Below, one piece after another: positions 37,101 through 51,200 of a stretch of 64,000 bases of DNA. Both the position numbers and the translations under genes were made by a program. The notes under the pieces were generated by a model. The model did no database searches, was not told where the DNA came from, and was given only the letters and a program-made list of their open reading frames with translations. Each line of letters begins with the position of its first letter. Positions within the stretch are counted from its first letter, which is position 1. The stretch is from Lingula anatina (Eukaryota; Brachiopoda; Lingulata; Lingulida; Lingulidae): positions 80,103 through 144,102 of the forward strand of contig NW_019775625.1 of NCBI RefSeq assembly GCF_001039355.2, written 5' to 3'.

Positions 37101-40100
37101 GCACTGACAGCACCACTTAATTGAAAGGACAGAATGCAAGTGATATGACACAAGGCAGAATCAACATGACCTGCTAGGAACCAAGTCTTATATCTGATAT
37201 ATGTGTACGTGCCAGTTTGTTTACAGGGTTACCACATAATATGGAATAATATTTTTTGTCGAGAAAATGTTCTACAAAATATTTCATTTCTCTCCAACTA
37301 TTTTAAATCCAAAACTGAGGTGTCACTTTATGTGTAGCCAGGTGTGTTACCTAATTACCATGCAACTTTCGAAACAATTAATGTAAGCAGTTGCATGTTC
37401 TGTGGTTAGAAATGGGAGGGGTGGTCTTTTCGGCAATTTCTGCCCTTGTATAAAAACGCATGGGTTTGGTCAATCTTTGGAGTGTATTCAGAGAAGCAAC
37501 AAAGGGATCGCTCTGAAACTTGTCAGTTACCTTAGAGAAGATATGGTTTGACAGCTAAGCAACGCAGCTTACTGTGGGATTCTTGCTCTCAGAGAAAATG
37601 GCTAGAAACGGACAGCCATTGCCAGACAATTCAACATTTTTCAGGAACCGTTAGTAAAGTCCTCCAAACAAATGCTACACTAGGGGCACCTACTCCAATA
37701 CTTCCATCAGGGTGTCCCCGTACCACACCAAGTAGACAGGATCGCCTTCTCCTTAGAGTGCGCCGTGCTGGTCGTACAAAGACAACGAGTGTCCTCAAAA
37801 AAGAGTGGCAGAATGCCTTTCAAACGCCCGTTTCAAGGTCCCTTGTGAACAAGAGATTACAGCAAACTGGTTATTTTGCACAAACACCAGTACGGAAACC
37901 TCTATTAACAGCAGGTCATATACAGCGACGTCTGCAATGGGCTGGGGGCCACGTGCGTTTGCAGCCAAAACACTGGAATCACGTCGTTTTCAGTGATGAG
38001 GCCAGATATGGAATTTTGGGGGGTTGACTGTCGAATCCGTGTCCGCCGACGTGTACGAGAGGCATAAAACGATGATTGTGTACTACCTAGAGTGCAAGCA
38101 GGGGGTGGTAACGTCTCTGTTTGGGGAGCATTCCATGCCGGTGCCCAGAACCAGTTGGTTTTTCTAGGAGGCAACCTCAACCAGGGTTCCTACAAAGACA
38201 TTCTACAGCAAACAATGCTTCGATTTGAAAGAGTCATCTTCAGGAACAACTTTGTGTACCAAGACGACTGCACAACCCCACATCGAGCTCGCAGAATCAC
38301 TGTTTTTCTTCAAAACCAATGGGTTCAGCAACTGCTCTGGTCTGCAAACTCCCCAGTAATGAACTCAATTAAAATCTGTGGGCGGAAGTAACTCAGAGAA
38401 TTAAAAGCTATGGTCATCGGCCGGTAAATAGTGATGAAATGCGACAGGCAAATATCACTGCGTGGAATGATATCCCCATCCAAACTCTAAAAAACTTGTC
38501 ACAGGGTATGACATGTAGGATGAGGGCGCTGCAAGCGGCTGCTGGAGGTCATACCCGCTATTGATGACTTTTCATGATTAACGGTAATAATTTCTTTGAC
38601 TGTGTAACATATCACTGTCCGGAGGCTATCATTTTCTTTAATATCTTAGCTTAAAGTTAATACTGACATCAAACTGTTGATATGGTTTTCTGGGGGTGCT
38701 CTTTTCTTTTGAATGACATCTTATGTCAGATTTGATATTATTGACCAAAATATCTCACAATAGAAGACTGGATATTTTTCTCACTCAATGATATACTTTT
38801 TTGATGAATCAAGCCAAAAAATTTTTAACCAGCACTCAAAAATAACAATGATAAAAATTATTCCATATTAAGTAGCAACTCTGTATTTCCCAATTTTCTT
38901 ATGCCCACGCACTGCAGATATCCTTAAGATTTCAGAATAAAATCTGGCGCACTTAAGGTGTAAAAGTACCTAGGGTACTTGGATTTTTGGCTCTTGATAT
39001 CGTACAAACCTGAACCCCAGGGCACTACACATGACAGTGCTGTCAAGGATATCCCAGCCAAGACTACATACTGTGCCCCAGTAACCAGCGTTATACACCT
39101 CGATCAGTCCTTCATATGTCTGGTTCCCATTCCTTAATCGGACGTCTCCTTTTCTTGGTGGAGGTGCGTTGGATCCTACAACATTCAAAAATGGGCGGGT
39201 CAAGTTCATTAGCGGCTACAAGTGTGCTGCACTATCTACTCGGCTGCAAAGAGATATATGGTGCGGCTAATTTAGTTTTTGCATTATTATTCTTATTTTG
39301 TTTTTACTTTTTCCTCTAATCATATCCAGAAAAAAGTCATAGAAAGACGTTACATTGCTATTTACGACGTACTTGAAGTGAGCAATTGGCACTAATGAGA
39401 AATTCATTATACACATGCATGCACGTGTGTTTATGGTACCGATCATGATCAGAAGCGATTATCAATCGGTTTGTCTACGGAAATTTACCATCGTAACACC
39501 AAACCCCGGCGTCCTCTCTGTGGTCACAGTTAGTGTGCGCCCACTGACCATGAGAACACTCGGACAATGACCCTTCATGCCCACTGCACTGGACATCATC
39601 TAACATTATGATCCCAGACCCCTGACCGAAATACGCTCCGACGTACGACTTTCCGTGCCTAAAATTACACGACAGAGTTTGATAAATATAATGTAGAAAA
39701 AAAAAGAAATACGAAAAATGAGAAAATATATAAAACATTGACAAAATCGAGCACCCCTTTCTGTAGTCAATTATGAAAATATAGATAAACGGGGTGTGCT
39801 TGTCAGCTGTTTTTTTTTAAATTTATTTATTTATTATCATATTTTTTTTGCATCGGTACTTCTTCCAAAAACAATCTTTTTTTATTGCCCGATACTTTCG
39901 CCAACATAGAACTTGATGGAGTCTAACCTATGGACATTATAGTTTCACATATACTCACTGGTACCCAAGCATCCTACAGACAACAGTTGCAGCGTTGTCA
40001 TCCCAGCCATCGTCGCAAACCGACCCCCATGAGCCACCGTAGTACACCTCTAGACGACCGTAATATGCCCCATCGTCTGGCGCAAGTCGTACGCTGCCAT

Positions 40101-42194
40101 ATTCCGCTGCATAGAAAGAGAGGTTATTCGTGTTAGTCATACTTACAACAAATAATGATTTTTAGATTATTATTTTTTAAATTTTTATTATTATTATTTT
40201 TTTTATTTATTTATTTTTTTTTTTTTTTTGAAAATCGTTTTTGGGTTTGTACTCTTAAGGGTCTTAAAGGCAACTGTTACGTTTTTTAAGATCAAAAAGG
40301 ATTTTAAAAAATTTTCGATACACCACTATTTCACCTAGCTTAAAATTCTGAAGCCACACCATTAACTAATCTATTGAGCACTTAAAGAAATATTACATCA
40401 CCTCCATACCTCTATTTTGACATGGTCCCTCCGTGAGACTGACGTCATCCAAGCCTATAACACTCTTATTCTCTTCACCAAGAACTGCTTCAAACACTAC
40501 AATATAAGTTCCTTGAGATGTCAAATTCACTTGGCCCAGTTTCCACAGGTCGCCTTGGTTACCATCAGCTGACATGACACGTGTCGCTTGGTGATTGGAC
40601 GTTCGGTTGATATAGACGTTCAAAGACCCCATGGATTGCCCGAACATGTGGTAATAGAATTGAAGGCAGGAAGATGTAGTGATGGTAACAGGTGGTGACC
40701 GAAGATACTGAACGTCCTTCAAAATGCCCTTTGCCCCGGCTGCCATGTATCCACCTGTGATTGTAAAATTCAAGTTAAAGCGCCATCAGATCATCACAAT
40801 GCTCTAACAAACATTATTTTGCACCATATAAAAAGGCGCAAGTATACATGTATGTACTGCAGTATCCTAGCTATCTTGCGCCATTTAAAGAAAAATCACT
40901 TATTTACCAGCTGACTGGGATTGGCCTTGTGTGAACAAAGTTTTATTGTTATCCAAGCAAAAAGGGACAGAAAGCAAGTAATGAAACGTATATCTCCGAA
41001 AATTTAAGCGCAATGGGATTATAATGCATGACTGTAAGGTGTCAAACCAAACCATGTGAAAAGATTGCTTTCTAATCTGCATGGGTTTAATCTACCATAA
41101 AACCAGATTTTAAACCAGAGTTCTTATCACCTTGCCCATCTGTCATTCTTAAACAAAGTCCCTCAATAAAACTACGTTGAAATGAAACTTACTCCATAAA
41201 TGAACATGTAAAACAGGCCTGAAATATTTGACATACCAGTTTTGGTTCCTTTAGTGTGGTCGTGTGCAGGGCCTAATAGCCCGCTGTTTCGAGAGCTACT
41301 GGGTCCAGCCCACAGTATCCAGTCCCCACTAACATTGGTGTATCCACACAGGCGGTTGTCTTCAGTCTCAAATTCGCAATCAATGGTGGTAGCTGTAAGA
41401 TATCAAAAATTAGGCAAAACATCTTCCTTAGTCACATTGGAAAACGGTTATCTGCCATAAAGAAGGTCATGACTGGTAAGCGATCGCTTTGCGTGTTTAA
41501 ATCCAACTTCCATATCTTTTGTTCGCTACCAGGTTGAAATTGAAAACTTACAAAGATGACAACAAAAGTGTTACTCCCTAGGGTACTTTTTCACAGCGAG
41601 GGTACGTGTTGGATAACAACAATTCTCTTAAAGCGTTTTTTAGAATTGTTGTTATCCAACACGTACGAGTAATAAATATGAAAAATATTCGAACATCTTT
41701 ACAATCTAACAGCTTCTTGGCTTACAAAATCTTTGAATAGCTTCAGATGTACAGGCGACAGAAGCATCACTGAAATGGTCACACGACTGCTCTCCCCACT
41801 GCATATTGTTGCAGAAATCAATCACCGGTTCTTCCCCGACACAGCGCACGCCCGACAGCCATATTGGTCCAGACCCGATGCCAAACCTGGCGTTTCTGGG
41901 GGATGCAATAAAATGAGAAACATATTGATAAAAAAATGGAAGCTGAGTCTTAGCTGGATAAATTATATTTATGTACCTTAACTCAACCAATGATATAGCT
42001 TTCTGCACATATGGTAAAAGAAGAGTGAAATCTATACGCACTACTTACGACAGAACTTTGATAGAAACATTGCCATCCACTTGCAATGTGTTTGAATTGC
42101 GTTCAAGAGTCGAAACCATTATTCAGTGAACACCAAGTGTATAAACAGATAAAGTGGCTTTCACCTTAAACATATGCAATATTTAAAAAGTCAC

Positions 42195-42232
<38 letters not shown>

Positions 42233-45200
42233 TACGCGTTTACCTGTATGCCTTGCCTTCAGAATATCCCAGCTGCTTACAAACAATTTTGGCGTTCTCG
42301 TCTGACCAGTAGTGGTCACAAATAGTCCCCCATGTCCCGTTGTACATTACCTCCACTCGTCCGTAGTCACTGGACCCCCCAGCAAGACGCAACTGGACAT
42401 CTAGAATTTTTTAATTGGCCAATGACTTTAACACTCTACCGATATATCTGTGGAACTGAACTAATAAACAGCCGTTGTTACAAATGCACTAAGGTACTGG
42501 TAGCAATTCTAGGAACAAATATCGGTGCATACGTGTTTCACATGTTTTTAAATAGATTTCACCGAGAAAAACAAAAAATAATAACACTACTGTTTGTGGC
42601 TGAGGCTGTCATAGATGTAATTCTGTGGTTAAATTGTATTTTTCCTGTTACAGCACATATTTTAAAATTGAGGAACGAGTTCCCATTGGCATTAGTATGT
42701 TTTAAATGCTCGAGCTCGATTCAGCTCCATTGACATTACCGGAATTGTGTAAATAAACCGAATAAAATCCAAAATTACGCGTAGCTACATTTTGACTTCT
42801 TTAGGTGGCCTACCTGATGATTGGTCATCCCCACACTGCACGGCTGAATCCTGGGAATGTGGGCAACCGCCTCGCACTATGATTGGACGACACTGCATGA
42901 CGTCATTGTCTTCACCTTCGCAGTCAATATTTGTCATTTGCCATTTTGTTGTACCTTCTCCGTATGGTTTTAATGGCACTGCCTGTTGAACAACAAAAAG
43001 ATAACTTGAGTTGTAAATCAGGATCGGGTTTATTATGATAGGGATTGTAGCCAATGCATTGAATTTATTATAACCATACCAAATATACAAGCAAAGCAGT
43101 AATACGTACGTAACACAGGAATAATGTATAACTGCTAGTGCATGCATGTTCCAATATGTTTAAATCATTATTCCATTTACATATATACATTGATCCAGTT
43201 TTTGATTCACTATTTGCCAACATAGCATTATTGGGCTTATTCAGGCGCTAATTATTAACCTTAAGACTCAAGGTGTACTTCGGGCTTAGAAAATGCATTA
43301 AAAAACGCAATAATATACAGGTGTACGAGATCTGGCGGGATTTAATGGCCATGACGTTGATTTCGAAGTTCCAGAACATGAATATGCTCTCACCTTTCCA
43401 TATTGATATCCAATCTGTCGGCAGAGAACTCGAGCGTCCCTATAGTCGAAAGTTTCATCACACACTGTTACCCACTTGCCGAGGTGCCTCACCTCAACTC
43501 GACCATTACTGCCATCACCGCCTCTGAGACGTACCGGGTGGTCTGAAATAAGGAAAGTAACACCTTTTTAAACGAGTAAATACAAAATAACACAGGCTTA
43601 TAGACGCTTTTATGTTATCAGAATTCCTGTGGGTTTTTTTCGTCTTTCATATGTAAAATCCATGACCAAACTGAATGTATGGGGTAGCTACTCGTTAATG
43701 GTAGAATCCATAATTATTTAAAGCTCAAATAAACTACGTGATCGCAGTGTACAAACACTATACTGAAAAATAATGCTCTTAGAGGTAATACATTTTTATA
43801 GGCATTACATATTTGTAGATTCATCTTAATCTCCTCTAAAAACAACAAATTGAACTGGAAGGCTGGGTTTACCACTATAAGCTCAAAACACACCACATTG
43901 TAGTTATCAACTCTACTTACCGTCTCGGCAACTACCATCTTGAATGAGTATGTCATCCACGGCGATGTCGCTCCTGTATCCGTTACCGCGCACCGCTTCT
44001 ATGACAACAGAATAAGCCCCGCTCTCTAATGTTATACTCCTCGGGTACCACAGATCGCCGAAATTACCCGAGACGCTGAATAATTTCGTCTCCAGCCCCG
44101 AGCTCGTGTCTTTTCGGTAAACATTGAGGGTGCCGATGTTGATTCCATTCATATTGAAGTAAAATTTCAGACATTTTGGAGATGCAGAAGATATTGCCTG
44201 GGTGATGATTCGGGCCTTGTTTCCTTCGGCGGCATTTGTACCGCTTGCTTCGAGGTAAATATAATGCCCTAGATTATGGAAATACAATAAGGTAATGAGA
44301 AATCGACGTTTTATATCCTTAGGGATGGTTGTTATATGTGTTCTCTATAGGTGCGGTAATAATAAGACATGTTAAATGCGGTGTCTAGGTTTTGTGTTAT
44401 TAATAGTGTTAACAAATTTTGTTTACGCGCAACTTGATAAAGGACTTCTTATCACTAATTTACCAACAAATAGCCTTGAAGCGAATCTAAACAGACGAAA
44501 AGTAACAACAACAATGCGCATGCCCAGAACTAACCGCTACTGCTCCCAAACGTCACGTCCGTGGAAGGGCCGGTATCGGCTGAAGGAGTGAGACCAGCTT
44601 TTACTTTCCAGATAATTTGATTCGGGGCGTCCTGTGTGAAGCTGCACCAGCGGTTAGTCGGGCTCTCGAAGTCGCACAATGTTGCACCTGGTACTGTTTT
44701 ATTTAACAAAAAGCAAAAGAAAAAAAAAAACACTGATATTCTTTTTTTCAGTACTGCATGCCTTTGTGTGATTCATGCAATGTTTATACTCTGTAAATTA
44801 ACATCCTACTCCCCTCCCTCTCTCCCTCCCGCCCCCCCAATGAAAATATTTCGCAGAAATTCAATTAACTGTTCCTGCACAAAACAACCAAATTACAAGT
44901 TAGATCACTTAATCACAAATCCACCACTTGCCCATGTTAAGATCTCCAAGAAACCATGCCTCCGTTTTCAAAGACACAAAACTAAATTGCAGGACATTAT
45001 CTGAAAATGCAAATAATCTCTAAGGTATTAAAGATATTTCTGATGAGTTCATTGGACCAGTGTGACGTGAGAGTCCCCCATGATAGACAGTCCAGTTCCC
45101 ATTAATTTGCACAGGTAAGCTTCGCCATTGAGTTCAGGCCCGAAGCTGGGGGGTGGGGGGGGGGGGGGCTCGGGGGGTTAGAAAGCACCGCTCCTTTTTG

Positions 45201-48200
45201 TCAGGAAAAGGTCCATTTTGGGTAAAATTTGATCTAGGTACACATAAGTTTCATTGAAAAAGAACCCCCTTTAAAATTAGCTGGCTACGGGCCTGGAGAT
45301 AGACCCACCTACGACAGGCTAATCAATATAACCCTAACCTTTATAATTAAAAGTCGGTTGGACTCCCTGTTACGCGGACCCACACTTTCGTCACACCGGG
45401 AATTAAACTTGGGATATCTGACCAATACGTACTGGTGGGGGCAGTGGAAAACGAAACCACAAAAGTTTACATCCGGCTCCAGTCCGTAACAGGACAGTTC
45501 GTCTAGGACTATAGATCCGTTTCCAGGGCCGAAACTAGAAGTAGATATATAGAGAAAGAATGGTAAGGGACCTGGATATAAATGTAAAACAATTTGACTA
45601 CATATGTAAAATATGATGCACCTGTATATGTATGTGTATGCTAATCTGCATGTATAAGCACTGCTGATACAAATTTGTTGGGGTTATATTCTGCATTCCA
45701 GACGTAATTGTTTACTTGATTCTTGTTCATAAAATGGCTAAAAATTAATATAAACAAATATTGGGGACGACACGGACGTCAATAGAGTCTTTTCCACGAA
45801 ATCGTGAGCATGCGCAGTTCGCGCCATTTTGTGCGGGACTGTTTTTCAGGGGGAAAGAGTAGAAGGGGCCTTCGGTACTTTNNNNNNNNNNNNNNNNNNN
45901 NNNNNNNNNNNNNNNNNNNNNNNNNNNNNNNNNNNNNNNNNNNNNNNNNNNNNNNNNNNNNNNNNNNNNNNNNNNNNNNNNNNNNNNNNNNNNNNNNNNN
46001 NNNNNNNNNNNNNNNNNNNNNNNNNNNNNNNNNNNNNNNNNNNNNNNNNNNNNNNNNNNNNNNNNNNNNNNNNNNNNNNNNNNNNNNNNNNNNNNNNNNN
46101 NNNNNNNNNNNNNNNNNNNNNNNNNNNNNNNNNNNNNNNNNNNNNNNNNNNNNNNNNNNNNNNNNNNNNNNNNNNNNNNNNNNNNNNNNNNNNNNNNNNN
46201 NNNNNNNNNNNNNNNNNNNNNNNNNNNNNNNNNNNNNNNNNNNNNNNNNNNNNNNNNNNNNNNNNNNNNNNNNNNNNNNNNNNNNNNNNNNNNNNNNNNN
46301 NNNNNNNNNNNNNNNNNNNNNNNNNNNNNNNNNNNNNNNNNNNNNNNNNNNNNNNNNNNNNNNNNNNNNNNNNNNNNNNNNNNNNNNNNNNNNNNNNNNN
46401 NNNNNNNNNNNNNNNNNNNNNNNNNNNNNNNNNNNNNNNNNNNNNNNNNNNNNNNNNNNNNNNNNNNNNNNNNNNNNNNNNNNNNNNNNNNNNNNNNNNN
46501 NNNNNNNNNNNNNNNNNNNNNNNNNNNNNNNNNNNNNNNNNNNNNNNNNNNNNNNNNNNNNNNNNNNNNNNNNNNNNNNNNNNNNNNNNNNNNNNNNNNN
46601 NNNNNNNNNNNNNNNNNNNNNNNNNNACCGAATGTCCTATCTTTGCTGTCGATTAGGTACGTTTTTAGTTCTTTCATTGAAAAGTCATCAGGTACTTCTG
46701 CTAAATTTCTATTCCAACTGCTCCCATGAATGTGTTTTCGAAAAAAATCAGGTGTTAACATGTTACGAAACTTTGAAAATTCAGATTGAAATGAGCACTC
46801 CTCGATATGGCGTCCGTCGTGTACACTCCACACTTTCCCCCTGAAACTTCAAATCCCGCAAAATCTCGCGTTCCCACGGATAATTTAGCGGAAGTCACGT
46901 GACCGTGGAAAAGCCTCTATTGGCGTTAATTTCCACTTACAAAGCTCCTCTCAAAGCCTTGCCCCTCACATAGCCAAGTCGCCTGCAAATTATTGTGGCG
47001 TCATTGTCGTCAAAATGGTCGTCGCAGATTGTTCCACGGACTCCATTATACACAATCTCCACTCGTCCGCTCCCGGGCTGGCTGCCGCCCACTAAGTAGA
47101 TATCGGTTGGTACTGGAATACAAAAATCGCACAATGCTAAAATGTCAATCTCGCGCAATATCGCGACATACCGAAGCAACAGGATTCTGTTTTGTTCCTC
47201 GAGGGGCTGGATCGATCTACGTTGACCGATGGTGTCTATGACGGGTGTTCACATGAACCCACTAGCTGGATCGATCTAACTCTGCGGGGATTCTCGCTAA
47301 ATCGCATGCAGTGTAAACGCCTGAAATGTCTTACGCTCCTACTCAAACTGCTGAACGATAGTCAATAACCCACAAACAATTAAGCTGTTACAATGAAAGC
47401 ACATTAGTGAGAAACCCCCACAAACTTAGATCAATTAAGCTAGTACGATGGGTTTATAGGAACACAGGCTATGGGAATGGGGCCTTAGAACATACTTACC
47501 CACAGTTGACGTGCACCCCACCGTAGCCACTTGGTTGTGACGACACTTGAATGGCTCGGAAAACTCCCCTTTGCACATTGTTAACGACGTTTCTGACCCT
47601 GTGCAACGTATGTTTTGGTGAACACTGTAGACGAGACTCCCGACCAGCCTAATCTTACCGGGTCGTCCGTATTGGTACCCCAGCTCCTTACAGGCAACCT
47701 ACAATAAAAATGCCAAAAGGAAAAGAAAGAAAACCAATTAATAATGTAGTCTTTTAGCTGAAATTCTCTACTCAAGATACTAGAGAGATCCAATAGTTCC
47801 TCGGTCGCATTTGCTGAGATCGTCTACAATTTGTTTTACAAGGATTGCCAATTTGTGCCATTAATGAAGAACAAAAAAGAAGACCTTTATGTCAAATTCT
47901 ACGACTGTGAAATATGTTGCGAAGCATCTAACATTATGGGACCAATTACATGTAAAAATAAGTATATATCCCAATCTAATCTCTGAAATGGCTGTATCAC
48001 AAAATGTTGCGTGTTTTCAATGAAACAAGGATAAAAGCAACAAATCTAAGCCTTTTACAAGTTGTACAAATAATTTGTTTTTGATTAATAAATGAAAGTA
48101 AGACTGACCACAGCGTCTCGATAGTCCCATCCCTCGAAACAAATAAAACGCCACTTTCCATTGGCTTCAACTCTCACTGCCGGGTCACTGTTAGCTATCT

Positions 48201-51200
48201 CGTACAGTCCTATGTGAGCGCCGTCTGTTGGAATATGAAAGGGTTGAAATTGATTCATTTAATAATTTACATTTGGTCTAGACATTAACCAAGCTTGTCA
48301 ATATTTTAAATTGATTCAAAAACCATAATATCTTTACAATAATGGTCAATTGTGCTAGTTGTATTTATTCGTTGTGTTGTGTTGTACTGTTCATTATGGA
48401 TTTCCCAACATGCGTACAACGCTACCAAAGTAAATAATGTGCTTTAAAAAAGAGATATAATTTACATGTATTTCTAATGCAGTAGTGTTTCTTTTTTCGT
48501 AGACTTAATTCCATCCTCTGTTAATAAAAAACAGTGCTCACAACTAAAGCAAAATTAGTAACACAATTTCATTGGTGACCGACATAGAAGATTGATGATA
48601 AATTCTTACACTTAAGATAGAGATATGCCAACAGAAAAGATCTGAAAACGTCTAGTAATGTACTAGTAGCACCTAGCAGATGAAAAGGAAAAAACCCATG
48701 AATTAACCTGTTGAATACACGTAAATGAAAAAGTGAAAACCAAGCGTCTGCCCAAAAAACGAACGTTATTATATCGCTACCATGACGTTTCACCCGTCGT
48801 TATTGTAACGAAAAAAAAAGCATTTTGAGTTTGCTGGGTGTATCCCTGTCTGGATTACTCTACCTGTGTTTTTACATTGTCCTGCCTGTACAGTGATGTC
48901 GTCTAGGGCCATGTCACTCGTGAAACCCAAACCTATCTTCGCCCCAAACACAACATGGTAGGTCCCCGCTGGCAGCTGGATCTCTGCGTGCTTCCATGTG
49001 TTACCTTTGAAGTCAGAAGTTATCATTTTCCTTTAACCAATTGGAGTTGGTAGTTAAGATAATACATGTAGATTCTTCCAGCAGCAGCGGAATCATATTT
49101 CAGATAGCTTTGTTGGGCGAATCTATTAGGCATATTGTTACTTTAAATGCAAAAGGCATTTATTGAAACTTTCCTGAATTGCCGTTGAAACAATAAACCT
49201 TTTACCATTATATCAGGCTTCCTGCAAATTTGCTGCAAACTGTAATTCCTTCTTGCACATTTGCAGCAAGTTTGCTTCAAATTAGAAGTAATACTATTTT
49301 CTTGCCAACTCTTGCAAACTCGTTGCCGTAAACTTTTGGTTTGCAGCATAATTGCTACAAACTTTTCAGCTTACTTAGGAAAATGATCAAATCAATTAAA
49401 AAGTGAAGATCTATATGATAAACATTAAAAGTTCTATAAAACAAATCTTTAAAAAATCGCTTAAAATAATGATTTCTCACCCTGCGGACCGCTTCGTTGC
49501 CAAAGAACCATCTCGTCGACCCCGCTTGTAGAACGCCGTATCACATTCAAGTGTCCGGTGTCGTAACCAAACATGTGATACCAAAAGGCAAGGCACGTGG
49601 GGGAGGATACGGTGTTGGCCGGGGAAATCAACTGCGCCTTCTTCTCATCATTTGCAGACGCTTCAACATAGATGTAATGCCCTGGGAAAACAAGAAAGGG
49701 ACACATTTGTTTTAAATGAAATACATGTAGGATACATTTGTAGGCGCCCATTTAAAAAATATTTTAATAAATCTAAATGTGTTAGATATAAACTTGAAAG
49801 AAGCAGCAGCAATAATAGCCTAGATAATGATTTTCAATCAATACAGAGTAAATACAATACTTTGTTCGAGGTTTATACATTAATTCACATGCTCATCCCA
49901 TGCGATGGCTGGTAGCACACGGGTCAAAGCAAACGGTGTTTAAGTTGCACTGGAAATGCCAATAATCCCTGGTGTTATACAGACCCTAAGGCTGCGTTCA
50001 GAACAGCGGACTAAGTAGTCCGCAGACCAAATACGGCGACCGACTAAAAAGCTTGCCGTCTAATCCGCTATTAGACACTGAACAGGTTCCCCGTGAGGAA
50101 GTATTCAAGTGGGTCGGCCATATTTGACCCGTGGACTAGTTAGTCAGCTGTTCTGAATGGACCCTAAGATTAAGTACACACAATGGACAATAGAAGTGTC
50201 ACCCCTACTGAACCAATACTATGGGGGAGATAAATGACTGTGGAATGATATTTTCCTGGTATCATTTTATTAACATCAAATTTCACAAAAAAAAAAAAAA
50301 AACACACACACACACACACAAAATGTAGACCAGGTATTGTAACTACTCAAGATCTGCCTACTTTGATTATTGATTACTTGATTATTATTCTGATTACTCT
50401 GATTCAGGGGGTGACACTTCTATTGTCCATTGTGTGTTGGTAAATACCTTCTGCATTCTCATATGTATGGTCGTTTATAGGACCAGACCGCAGGCGGCTA
50501 TTGGTACTCCCGGAGTGTAACAACCACGTTATCTCGGAGGATTGGTTGTTGGTGTAGTTGCACAGGCCATTGTATTCGAAATCGCAGTCAAGGGAGGAGG
50601 CTAAATGAGTGTAATAGAAAAACGTGCATAAAAATTATCAGTGATGGTCGGTGGTTTTATTTTGTATGTTTTAATATTAGGTTTTGATTTCAAATTATGC
50701 TCAACAGTGTGAAGCGCGGTCTATTGTCATTATAATTATTATTATTATTAGTTTTACTATTATTATTATGATAGGTGGGACTACCTGAATAAACATGTAA
50801 ATACACATGCAAAAGATAAGTCATAAAATATAACCGGTATAAAAATGGTAAGTGTCGTTCAAAAGGTACAACTGCCAATAAAGAAGCAAATCTTTACATC
50901 ATCTGCGTCCAATCGTCTACTAACTCACAATTTACCACAAGTGCACACTCGCTGCTTCTATTTGGATACCTCACAAACATATTATACTACATAGGCTACA
51001 TATGCTGTTGAAGTTTGGGGCTCCGGTAGAAAATATCCATTTACACTTTTGTAAAGAACTCCTAGGTGTACATTCTAAAAGTACAAACCAAGCTGTCAGA
51101 GGAGAACTGGGTAGGCTGCCAGTATCCTTTATAATCCAAACACAACTTATAAAATTTTGGCAAAAAATATTAAACTCGGAAGCTAATAGTTTGTTGAAAC

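Noticed and set aside
37548-38391. Plus-strand ORFs of 159 and 99 codons as host genes
   Set aside because: They are frames of a decayed Tc1-type transposase between matching inverted ends.
42196-42231. Tandem repeats considered as a CRISPR array
   Set aside because: Units are 4 bases with no spacers, and the genome is eukaryotic.
42332-42733. 133-codon plus-strand ORF
   Set aside because: It lies antisense to the start of receptor exon 21, which has SRCR motifs and splice sites, and it has no family features of its own.
45745-46833. A 362-codon minus-strand ORF and plus-strand ORFs across the same place
   Set aside because: Most of their length is N from the assembly gap. Only the real bases at the edges can be used.
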